A DNA stretch of 16,376 nucleotides, from NCBI RefSeq assembly GCF_002847525.1, contig NZ_PKKM01000008.1, positions 124,777 through 141,152 of the forward strand, given 5' to 3'. Source of the DNA: Schaalia odontolytica. GTDB lineage: Bacteria > Actinomycetota > Actinomycetes > Actinomycetales > Actinomycetaceae. Positions 1 to 6,602 of this stretch are shown here, one piece after another. The notes under the pieces are model-generated. The model worked only from the letters and a program-made list of their open reading frames with translations. It was not told the DNA's origin and searched no databases. Within the stretch, counting starts at the first letter, position 1; the number at the start of each line of letters is the position of its first letter. The position numbers and the translations under genes were made by a program.

Positions 1-80
1 CGTTCGGACCCGCCCCTGTTTGTCTTCAGTTGCGCGTCACGTCAGGTGCGCTCGGCATCAGGCGCTCAGCGCGGGGATCA

Positions 81-106
81 AGGCCGGAGCGTCCCAGCCC
101 CGGCCT
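81..106 (-). terminator. Possible terminator hairpin after the protease gene
   Basis: An inverted repeat, AGGCCGG at 81-87 and CCGGCCT at 100-106 with a 12-base loop, lies about 15 bases past the stop codon of the minus-strand protease gene. The position suits a transcription terminator. There is no clear U-run after the stem on the minus strand, so this is at best a weak intrinsic terminator. Confidence 0.35.
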
Positions 107-120
107 CGTCCCCTTCAGGC

Positions 121-2559
121 TCAGCCGAGCCAGGCACCCGAGGACGCGAAGTGGTAGCGCTTACCGTCGATGGAGACCCAGCCGGTCACCATCTTGCCGG
201 AGGCATCGAGGTAGTACCAGGTGCCGCCGTCATTGACCCAGCCGATCGCCATCGCACCGTTGCCGGTCAGGTAGTACCACTTGCCGTTCACGGCGGTCCA
301 GCCGGTGGCCATCGCGCCCGAGGTGTTCAGGTAGTACCAGGAACCGTTCACGTTGGCCCAGCCGGTCGCCATCGCGCCCGAGGCGTTCAGGTAGTACCAG
401 GAGCCGTCGACGTCAACCCAGCCGGTGGCCATCGCGCCGGTGGCGGGATCGAGGTAGTACCAGGAGCCGTCGACCTTGGTCCAGCCCGTCGCCATGCGGC
501 CGGACGGGGTCATCCAGTGCCATGCCGCGTCGAAGGTGACCCAGCCGGTCGCCATCACGGCGTCGCCGTTGAAGTAGTAGGTGGAGCCATCGATGGTGAC
601 GTACTTGCTGCGGGCACAGTAGCCGTCGTTGTAGCAGTACTTCCAGCCATCGGCGCTGTTGGTCCAGGCGCCGCCGTCACGCAGGGATTCATCCACGTGG
701 AAGTGGATCGAGTCCTTGACGTCGTCATCGGCGCGGGCGTCCTTGTTGCGGCCTTCGGCAGAAACCGTGACCTCAACGTGGGAGGCGTCGCCGATCAGGT
801 CGGTCGCGTTGTAGGGGCCAGCCACGAGCGTGACCTCGTTACCCTCGAAGGCGCCCGTGCCGGTACCGGTCACGGCTTCCTTGTCGCCGACCTTCAGAGA
901 GGCCTTGGTGACGGGGCCGGAGACCGTGGTGCGCACGTAGACGGTACCCGAGACAGACGCGTCGGCCAGCGGACGCCAGTCGGTGACTCCGTCGTGGGAG
1001 TACTCGACGCTGCCGAGGACGGGCTGCGGCTGGTCCTTGAGGACGGCGGCCAGGGCGTTGACGAGGCCAGCGCCGCGGTATTCCTTACCGTCCTCGGGTG
1101 CAGCGAGGCGGTCGTAGGTGTAGCCGGCCTGCTTCTTGAGCAGGGCGATCGTCTGGTCGGGCGTGTAGTCCGGGTGGATCTGCTTGATCAGCGCGGCCAC
1201 GCCCGCAGCGTGCGGGGAGGCCATCGAGGTGCCGGACAGGTAACCGAAGGGCGGATCCTTCTTCCAGGTCGGCAGGGTCGACCAGATGCGCGAGCCGGGG
1301 GCGGCCACGTCCACGGAGTTCTTGCCGTAGTTGGAGAACTTGGAACGCTCGAGCTTCGCGATGGAGGGATCGGTGCCGGTGGGCAGGGCGACGGAGGCCA
1401 CGGAGACGACCGAGTCGTTGACCATGGCGGGCACGTCGATGCCGCCGGCCACGTTGCGCTCGACCGCGGCGCCCTCGACGTCGTTGGGCGAGGCCTTGTC
1501 AATCGTCGGGTTGTCGTGGTCGTCGTTGTCGTTACCCTCGGCGGCGATGTTGACGACGCCATGGTTCTTCGCGTAGCGGATCGCGCGCGAGGCAGCCTCG
1601 AGGCCCGCGGCCTGGGAGCCCTCGGTGGGCATCCAGAAGGCGTAGGGGTCCATGTAGTAGCTGGAGTTCGTCACGTCGATGTCGTGCTCGGCAGCCCAGT
1701 CGAAGGCGCAGGCCACGTACTCGGGGTAGAAGGAGCCGGCCTCGTTCGAGGTCTTGATCGCGACGATCGTGGCGCTGGGGGCGACGCCGTCCACGCCGTA
1801 GGCATTGTGCGCGGCGGCGATGGTACCGGCGACGTGCGTGCCGTGGTAGTGGTCATCCTTCCAGTCCGCGGGGTTCTGGCTGGGGATGCCGTTGATCTGG
1901 CAGCCCACGGAACGCGAGGCGTCCAGGTGTTCCTTGAGGTCCTTGTGGTCGGGGTCGATGCCGGTGTCCATGACGCCGACGGTGACCTTCTCGAGGGGGA
2001 CGTCGACCTGCTGGGCCTCGAGGGCACCGACGGCGGCCAGGCCCCAGGCGTTAGCGTCGCCCTCGTCGGGGGTGAAGTCGTTGAGCTGGGAGTCGGCGGA
2101 CAGGCCGGTCGAGCGGGTGCCCGCGGCGTCAGCGACGGCGTTGGCCTCGGACGCGGTGGTCTGCGGCTGCTCGGTGCGCACCTCGGAGCCGGTGACCGTC
2201 TTGTAGCGGGTGGGGCCGATCGACTGGTAGGAGATGCCGGCGTCGACGAGGCTCTTGCCGAGCGTCGGCGCGAAGGCGGCCTTCACCGACTGGACGAAGA
2301 AGGTGTTGAATTCTGGGTACTGGGCCAGGACGACGCCATTTTCCGAGGCCTTGGAGACGGCCGCGTTGAAGTCGTAGTGGGAGGCGTCAGCAGGCAGGTT
2401 GACCGCGTAGTTCATGACCTCGTCCTGGGCGCGAGCCTCGGAGGTGATCCCCGGGACGCCGACCGCGTGGGCGGGGGCGCCGAACGCGGTGAGCGTGACG
2501 CCGACGGCGAGCGCGGCTCCTCCCGCGATGAGGGTCCTCCATGAGCGTTGATGCATCAT
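121..2559 (-). CDS. Secreted S8 (subtilisin-like) serine protease with C-terminal wall-binding repeats
   Basis: An 812-residue secreted subtilase that should cut proteins at or outside the cell surface. The ATG at 2559 is chosen because GAGGAA lies five bases upstream and a signal peptide follows at once: basic residues, a hydrophobic stretch and an Ala-rich cleavage site (APAHA) near residue 32. An in-frame start at 2619 would only add 20 non-signal residues. The catalytic triad is visible: Asp198 in VMDTGIDPDH, His242 in HGTHVAG and Ser445 in SGTSMASP; the oxyanion Asn is in AAEGNDND. Residues about 32-190 look like a propeptide. After a beta-rich linker, the last ~150 residues are seven ~20-residue GW/YY units of the choline-binding/cell-wall-binding type, so the enzyme is probably held non-covalently on the envelope. 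It stands alone, divergent from the cas operon. Family assignment is firm; the substrate is unknown. Confidence 0.93.
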   Translation of the reverse strand: MMHQRSWRTLIAGGAALAVGVTLTAFGAPAHAVGVPGITSEARAQDEVMNYAVNLPADASHYDFNAAVSKASENGVVLAQYPEFNTFFVQSVKAAFAPTLGKSLVDAGISYQSIGPTRYKTVTGSEVRTEQPQTTASEANAVADAAGTRSTGLSADSQLNDFTPDEGDANAWGLAAVGALEAQQVDVPLEKVTVGVMDTGIDPDHKDLKEHLDASRSVGCQINGIPSQNPADWKDDHYHGTHVAGTIAAAHNAYGVDGVAPSATIVAIKTSNEAGSFYPEYVACAFDWAAEHDIDVTNSSYYMDPYAFWMPTEGSQAAGLEAASRAIRYAKNHGVVNIAAEGNDNDDHDNPTIDKASPNDVEGAAVERNVAGGIDVPAMVNDSVVSVASVALPTGTDPSIAKLERSKFSNYGKNSVDVAAPGSRIWSTLPTWKKDPPFGYLSGTSMASPHAAGVAALIKQIHPDYTPDQTIALLKKQAGYTYDRLAAPEDGKEYRGAGLVNALAAVLKDQPQPVLGSVEYSHDGVTDWRPLADASVSGTVYVRTTVSGPVTKASLKVGDKEAVTGTGTGAFEGNEVTLVAGPYNATDLIGDASHVEVTVSAEGRNKDARADDDVKDSIHFHVDESLRDGGAWTNSADGWKYCYNDGYCARSKYVTIDGSTYYFNGDAVMATGWVTFDAAWHWMTPSGRMATGWTKVDGSWYYLDPATGAMATGWVDVDGSWYYLNASGAMATGWANVNGSWYYLNTSGAMATGWTAVNGKWYYLTGNGAMAIGWVNDGGTWYYLDASGKMVTGWVSIDGKRYHFASSGAWLG
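124..557 (-). repeat. Tandem ~60-bp coding repeats (choline-binding-type GW units)
   Basis: Seven consecutive in-frame units of about 60 bp at the 3' end of the protease gene, each encoding roughly MATGW-x5-GSWYYLNxSGA. Neighbouring units are close at DNA level (the plus strand repeats 'gtagtaccaggagccgt' and 'cagccggtcgccatcgcg' with few changes), so unit number could vary by recombination between strains. The outer units are the more diverged. Confidence 0.85.
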
Positions 2560-2796
2560 TGTTCCTCGTTTCTGTACGGATGGGGACGCGTCTCCGGCAC
2601 TTTCCGGATGGCACGCCATTGCTCCATCGTCTCAAGGTTTGTCACTAACCTCCTAGAGGGTTTCACAATTTAAGAATCCTTGACCTTTTGGTGAAGGAAT
2701 GGAGAGGTTGACACATGAGCGACAATCACACCCTTCCACCACGCCCCTCTCCACACACCCTCCATTGACCGACTGAAATCGACCCGCCAATCAATT

Positions 2797-2899
2797 AGAC
2801 AGTTTGAAGAGTTGAAAAATACCTAGCGATTAATTTAATTGTCTGAACAAGGGCTCGCCGCTATTTATCTTGTATTTTTTGATTTGCCAGACAACTTGA
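2797..2899 (+). promoter_or_regulatory. Repeated AGACA-NN-TTGA-like motifs around the cas promoter
   Basis: AGACAGTTTGA at 2797-2807 and AGACAACTTGA at 2889-2899 are direct copies (nine of eleven bases identical). A partial inverted copy (TTAATTGTCT, the complement of AGACAATTAA) sits at 2835-2844, on top of the candidate -10 box. The arrangement could be operator sites for a regulator of the cas operon. This is inferred from pattern alone. Confidence 0.25.
2812..2839 (+). promoter_or_regulatory. Candidate cas operon promoter
   Basis: TTGAAA at 2812-2817 and TTTAAT at 2834-2839 are separated by 16 bases; each box matches five of six bases of the sigma-70-type consensus. Transcription would start near 2846, leaving a leader of about 130 bases before cas6. 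A perfect TTGACA at 2896-2901 lacks a matching -10 box at normal spacing. Confidence 0.45.
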
Positions 2900-2975
2900 C
2901 AGTTGCGCATGACCCATCCGAACAGCTGTGTTACGGTCGGAGACGACAGTCACACGCGAGTGATGGGAGGCACCG

Positions 2976-3779
2976 TTGCCAGCATCCGTCTACGTTCGCT
3001 TTGACGCGCCCGAGGGAGTGCCAGCGACACCACGAAGGCTACATGCCGCCCTGTCGGCGGTTCTGGACTTACCGCCGGGCATCAGCCCGACGCGGGCAGC
3101 ACAGTTTCCGACGCTGGCCCACCGGCCGGTTCACGGGTCGGGTGGAGTGAAGCCCTATTCGCTCGGCGAGCTGAGCCATTCGGAGTCGACATTCGGCGTC
3201 GAGGTGCGCTTCTTGGACGACCGACTGATTGACACGCTGGATGCATGGCTGTCGTGGGGTGGAGTGATGCGCCTCGGGGCGGGCACCCCAGATGACGCAG
3301 TGTTGATCGCATCCGAGGGACAGATCATCAGCCAGGCTTCATGGGAAGAGCTAGCGGAGCGAGACCAGGACACCGCGTGGGAAATACGCCTTGTCACGCC
3401 AACAACTTTTTCATCGAAGGGGAATCACGTACCAAGCCTGTCTCCGGCGACGATTGCGACAAGCTTGCAGCAGCGCTGGTGGGCCTGGAATCGAAGGCTC
3501 GCTCCCCCACGGATTGACCGCCATGCCATGGCGAGCGTGTTGGCGACCCAGGATTTCACGCGCTCATCCATGGTGTCTCTGGCGATACCACGCGGCGGCG
3601 GCCAGGGCCGCCTGAGCTCCCAGCGCATCCCAGCCCACGAGGGCTACCTGCGCATCAGCGGCGTCGAAGGCGCCGAAGCGACCCGCATTTTCTCGCGCCT
3701 GATGGCACTGTCCGCATACACGAACGTCGGCTCGCACACGAGCTACGGCATGGGCGTCATAGACGCTGTGGCCGCATAA
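2976..3779 (+). CDS. cas6: CRISPR pre-crRNA processing endoribonuclease Cas6
   Basis: A 267-residue RAMP-fold protein, full length for Cas6. Cas6 binds the repeat hairpin and cuts pre-crRNA on its 3' side. The TTG start at 2976 is preferred because GGGAGG lies five bases upstream (2965-2970) and the protein begins PASVYVRFDAP, a typical first RAMP strand. The C-terminus carries the Cas6 glycine-rich signature: LMALSAYTNVGSHTSYGMGV (about residues 242-261), matching the 'AxYTGVGxxTxxGMG' pattern of type III/I-D Cas6 proteins. A mid-protein SLQQRWWAWN segment also fits the family. It is the first gene of the operon, 20 bases ahead of the membrane-protein gene. It is the natural partner of the array at 15499, whose repeat ends in an 8-base tag after a short hairpin. 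I did not assign the catalytic residue. Confidence 0.88.
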   Translation: MPASVYVRFDAPEGVPATPRRLHAALSAVLDLPPGISPTRAAQFPTLAHRPVHGSGGVKPYSLGELSHSESTFGVEVRFLDDRLIDTLDAWLSWGGVMRLGAGTPDDAVLIASEGQIISQASWEELAERDQDTAWEIRLVTPTTFSSKGNHVPSLSPATIATSLQQRWWAWNRRLAPPRIDRHAMASVLATQDFTRSSMVSLAIPRGGGQGRLSSQRIPAHEGYLRISGVEGAEATRIFSRLMALSAYTNVGSHTSYGMGVIDAVAA

Positions 3780-3799
3780 TCAACACAGGATTTTCCACC

Positions 3800-4549
3800 A
3801 TGAATCAAAAGAGCGTACAACACTCCCCCAAGCGCAATACCACCCGGATCTTGATCTGTATAGGTCTTTTCTGCATCGCAATCGTTCTCCTTGTTGGCGG
3901 ACTATTAATCAACAACGAATGCAAAGATATAGCAAACCAGTTTCTGTTTCCCCTCTCCTACACACTCTTTTCACTAATTCCCGGATACTTCATTGTTGAA
4001 ACAGTCGGCAAAGGGTTACTTAAACTCAAAGGCCGCATTGATTACGGACTCAAGAATAAAACAATCCTCCTCATCGGAGAGAAAGAAGAATGCTACAACG
4101 TTGAGGAACAGCTATACTACTCGCAACTACTAAATAAGGATAAGATCACAAACCAATCTACCAACATAACTCCAGATAATCAGGAATATAATTACAATTA
4201 CGAACAATTCACAAAATACGATCTAGTCATTCTATGCTTTAGCAATAAGTTCCTGGATTCAAAGACACTGTCTGACGGCAGAAAAAAGCACATCCTCAAC
4301 GAGAAACAAACTGATCTACTACTAGACACACTTGACTCAATCGGAAATAGTGGCACCACAAAAGAAGCACTTGAGTCACGGCAGGATATTACCGGACTGA
4401 TCACCCTCTGCCCTCCCGGATCACTGGACACAGATGAACAACGCGATCCATTCCAACGTCCTTTTACTGTCGTTGTCAACCAAATTGGGCGGATGATGAC
4501 AGACGTCTTCTCACTCCTGATAACACTTCCCCCGCGCAATGGAGACTAG
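3800..4549 (+). CDS. Two-TM membrane protein with a Rossmann/TIR-like soluble domain; candidate type III effector
   Basis: I do not recognise a named family. The 249-residue protein has a basic N-terminus, two membrane segments (about 17-37 and 47-67) and a cytoplasmic domain (about 80-249). That domain alternates strands and helices: KTILLIGE at 88-95, KYDLVILCFSNKFLDS at 139-154, DITGLITLCPP at 196-206 and a final FTVVVNQ...LLITLPP at 222-245. The 'YDLVILCFSxxFLDS' box resembles the central strand of TIR-like/Rossmann domains, but no catalytic Glu can be placed with confidence. The gene sits inside the operon, 20 bases after cas6 and 13 bases before the preferred cas10 start. No Csm6/Csx1-type nuclease is present, so a cyclic-oligoadenylate-activated membrane effector, analogous to Csx23 or CBASS two-TM effectors, is the leading inference. 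Base composition is strikingly AT-rich (about 37% GC at 3901-3960), suggesting separate acquisition. The ATG at 3800 has AGGA about ten bases upstream. Confidence 0.6.
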   Translation: MNQKSVQHSPKRNTTRILICIGLFCIAIVLLVGGLLINNECKDIANQFLFPLSYTLFSLIPGYFIVETVGKGLLKLKGRIDYGLKNKTILLIGEKEECYNVEEQLYYSQLLNKDKITNQSTNITPDNQEYNYNYEQFTKYDLVILCFSNKFLDSKTLSDGRKKHILNEKQTDLLLDTLDSIGNSGTTKEALESRQDITGLITLCPPGSLDTDEQRDPFQRPFTVVVNQIGRMMTDVFSLLITLPPRNGD

Positions 4550-4562
4550 GGAGAAGCCAACC

Positions 4563-6602
4563 ATGACAAGTTACCTCGTCATGCTGCAGACGAACAGCAA
4601 TCAGCCCTTCATCTTCTCCTCGCCCCGCCTGCGGGAACAGATCGGCGCTTCCTTCGAGATCACGCTGCTGTCCCGCTGGGTGAAGGAAGCCGCGTTTGAT
4701 ATGAAGCTTCCTTCCATGTCTACCAGCGAGAAAGGAATTAAGACCCTCCCGGCCACCTTCTGGGTATCAGATTCCTCGGGTAAGGTGATCGTCCGATTCA
4801 CTAAATCTGACGGCAATCCGGAGAATCTAGCCAAACAACTGATCCGAGTGGTCACGCTCCGTGCACTGACTGACGCCCCGGGCCTCGACGTCACGGGAGT
4901 CTTCATCCCAGCAGCGCCCGGCGCCCTCGAAGCGAAGGACCTCGAGAAACTCGACCGAGCCTTCAGTGAGTACTCACTGAACCGCCGACCAGCGGCGGCT
5001 CGTTTCCCGCAGTTCCCGTTCCTGGAACGAGGATCAGAGTCTGCTCTTCCCGCATCTGCATCGCTCGGCGCTCTGAAGTTCTCTCAGGAGTCCCTGCAGC
5101 CGAATATCTTCGACGAGTCCTCCCCCCTGTCCCTCCCATCACGCGTGAAGCGCGCGTTCGCGTCGACATCGCGAAAGCAGCAAGTCGACGATGTGCAGGA
5201 GCGGCTTGCGAAGCAAGGAATGGAGCTCAAACAAGAACCCCAGCTCGACCCAACCAAGCTTGCAGCCGCGTTCCAAGACGGCGAGGAGTCTGAGGACGCC
5301 AAGAACATGTTATCGTCGGTCGGAGTCGTCCATATTGACGGTAACGGCGTTGGCGCGATCATGCGCGATCTCGGTTCAGCACACAGTAAGGCTCAAGAAG
5401 CTGGAGTTCGTATATCTGCTGATGAAGTCCACACTGAGCCCAATGATGCTTTGCAAGCGTTCATCATGGTGGTGAATGAGCGCCTCGACAAGACCGTGAA
5501 GGACGCCATCGCACTGTCGTGGTACGACGTTCAGGAACTGACGCCAGATACAGTCGTTCCCATTGTGCCCGTCCTCGTCGGTGGCGACGATGTCACGGTC
5601 TACACGGACGGACGCTACGCAATACCCTTCGCCGAGGCCTACATCCGCCATTACGAGGAGCTCACGGAGAAGGACGAGCTGCTCAAACAGCTCGCGGTCG
5701 TCGCGGGTGCGAAGAAGCCCGGACCCCTCACGGCCTCGGCGGGTGTGGCCATCGTGGGCCGCAACTTCCCATTCCATATAGCCTACGATCTGGCTGAAGG
5801 CCTGGTGTCGCGCGGGAAGAAGCTCGGTAAAAAGAAGGAAACAGTCCCCTGCTCGACGATCGACTTCCACGTGCTGCGCGACACGACGGTCCTCGACCCG
5901 GACGAGACCTTGGACGAGTACAAGGGCCGCGCGCAGCGCCCCTTCTTGGTCGGCCACTACGCGCCGGAGCGGCTCGGGGACGCGACCACAACCTCGTCCG
6001 AGGAAACACCCACCACGACGCCGCAGCCGTTGTTCTCCTGGGCGCGCATCCTTCAGGCGGTCGCAGCCTTCGACGGCATGAAACCGGACGACCCCACGCA
6101 GACCACCGGCGATCCATTCCATCGTGCCCGCGCGAACCGCATTGTCAAACTCCTCGCCGACTATGTCAATGTTCCCAAGGATGATGCAGCGCGATCCAAG
6201 TGTCTCGGGTATGTCGTCCTGAAGGGCAACAAAGAAGCGTTCGCGACGCAGGAGCAGATCGACAACGACAAACAAAAATCAGACGACGCGAAGAGGATAA
6301 CGAAGCGCTGCGACCACCCGATTTGCGCGATCCGCATCGAATGGAAGGATGCACAGGAGAACGCGCGGGGCACGAAGGCACTCATGAATGCGTTGGGGCC
6401 CTTGCCCTCGAAGACGCGCCTCGACGATCCCGACGAGCACACTGAGGATTGCATCGAGCAGGTGCGATGGCTCCTGGACCTCATCGACCTGTCCGAGAAC
6501 TTGCCTGACGGGTATATCGCTTGCCGGATAGCCCGAGACACCAACGGACAGATAGCTTGCGACGAAGCGTCAGGCGCGACCACCGCAGGAGGTACCAAGT
6601 GA
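4563..6602 (+). CDS. cas10: Type III CRISPR large subunit Cas10 (HD-less, GGDD intact)
   Basis: A 679-residue Cas10/Cmr2-type protein, the signalling subunit of the effector complex. It opens directly with a palm-like strand, LVMLQTNSNQPFIFSSPRL (residues 5-23), and has no N-terminal HD nuclease domain. The cyclase palm is plain: HIDGNGVG at 257-264 and VGGDDVTVYTDGRYA with GGDD at 340-343, followed by LTASAGVAIV...FPFHIAYDLAE, all typical of Cas10 proteins of this class. Cyclic oligoadenylate synthesis on RNA binding is therefore expected; single-stranded DNA cleavage by an HD domain is not. ATG 4563 (AGGGAG upstream) is preferred to ATG 4539, which would overlap the previous gene and add eight residues before the first strand. 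The stop overlaps the next start (GTGA, 6599-6602), implying coupled translation. The C-terminal ~200 residues are charged and helical; I cannot say whether they replace a small (Cas11) subunit. Confidence 0.9.
   Translation: MTSYLVMLQTNSNQPFIFSSPRLREQIGASFEITLLSRWVKEAAFDMKLPSMSTSEKGIKTLPATFWVSDSSGKVIVRFTKSDGNPENLAKQLIRVVTLRALTDAPGLDVTGVFIPAAPGALEAKDLEKLDRAFSEYSLNRRPAAARFPQFPFLERGSESALPASASLGALKFSQESLQPNIFDESSPLSLPSRVKRAFASTSRKQQVDDVQERLAKQGMELKQEPQLDPTKLAAAFQDGEESEDAKNMLSSVGVVHIDGNGVGAIMRDLGSAHSKAQEAGVRISADEVHTEPNDALQAFIMVVNERLDKTVKDAIALSWYDVQELTPDTVVPIVPVLVGGDDVTVYTDGRYAIPFAEAYIRHYEELTEKDELLKQLAVVAGAKKPGPLTASAGVAIVGRNFPFHIAYDLAEGLVSRGKKLGKKKETVPCSTIDFHVLRDTTVLDPDETLDEYKGRAQRPFLVGHYAPERLGDATTTSSEETPTTTPQPLFSWARILQAVAAFDGMKPDDPTQTTGDPFHRARANRIVKLLADYVNVPKDDAARSKCLGYVVLKGNKEAFATQEQIDNDKQKSDDAKRITKRCDHPICAIRIEWKDAQENARGTKALMNALGPLPSKTRLDDPDEHTEDCIEQVRWLLDLIDLSENLPDGYIACRIARDTNGQIACDEASGATTAGGTK

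Larger units (their letters stand above)
2560..2975. promoter_or_regulatory. Divergent intergenic region between protease and cas operon
   Basis: About 416 bases with no convincing gene, clearly richer in A+T than either flank, especially 2770-2900. It must hold the promoters of the leftward protease gene and the rightward cas operon. The best cas promoter candidate and a set of short repeated motifs are listed separately. I found no strong sigma-70-type promoter for the protease. A short rightward reading frame starting near 2839 has no ribosome site and overlaps cas6, so it is not called. Confidence 0.7.

Noticed and set aside
46..2544. An 832-codon open frame on the plus strand across the protease gene
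   Set aside because: It is the GC-rich antisense shadow of the protease: Val/Gly/Asp/Arg-only composition, no domain, no ribosome site. The minus strand has the full subtilase triad and signal peptide.
2839..3150. A 103-codon plus-strand frame upstream of and overlapping cas6
   Set aside because: No ribosome site, composition changes midway, and most of it overlaps cas6 out of frame.
5376..6275. A 299-codon minus-strand open frame inside cas10
   Set aside because: Antisense to the conserved cas10 palm region, no recognisable motifs, no operon context.
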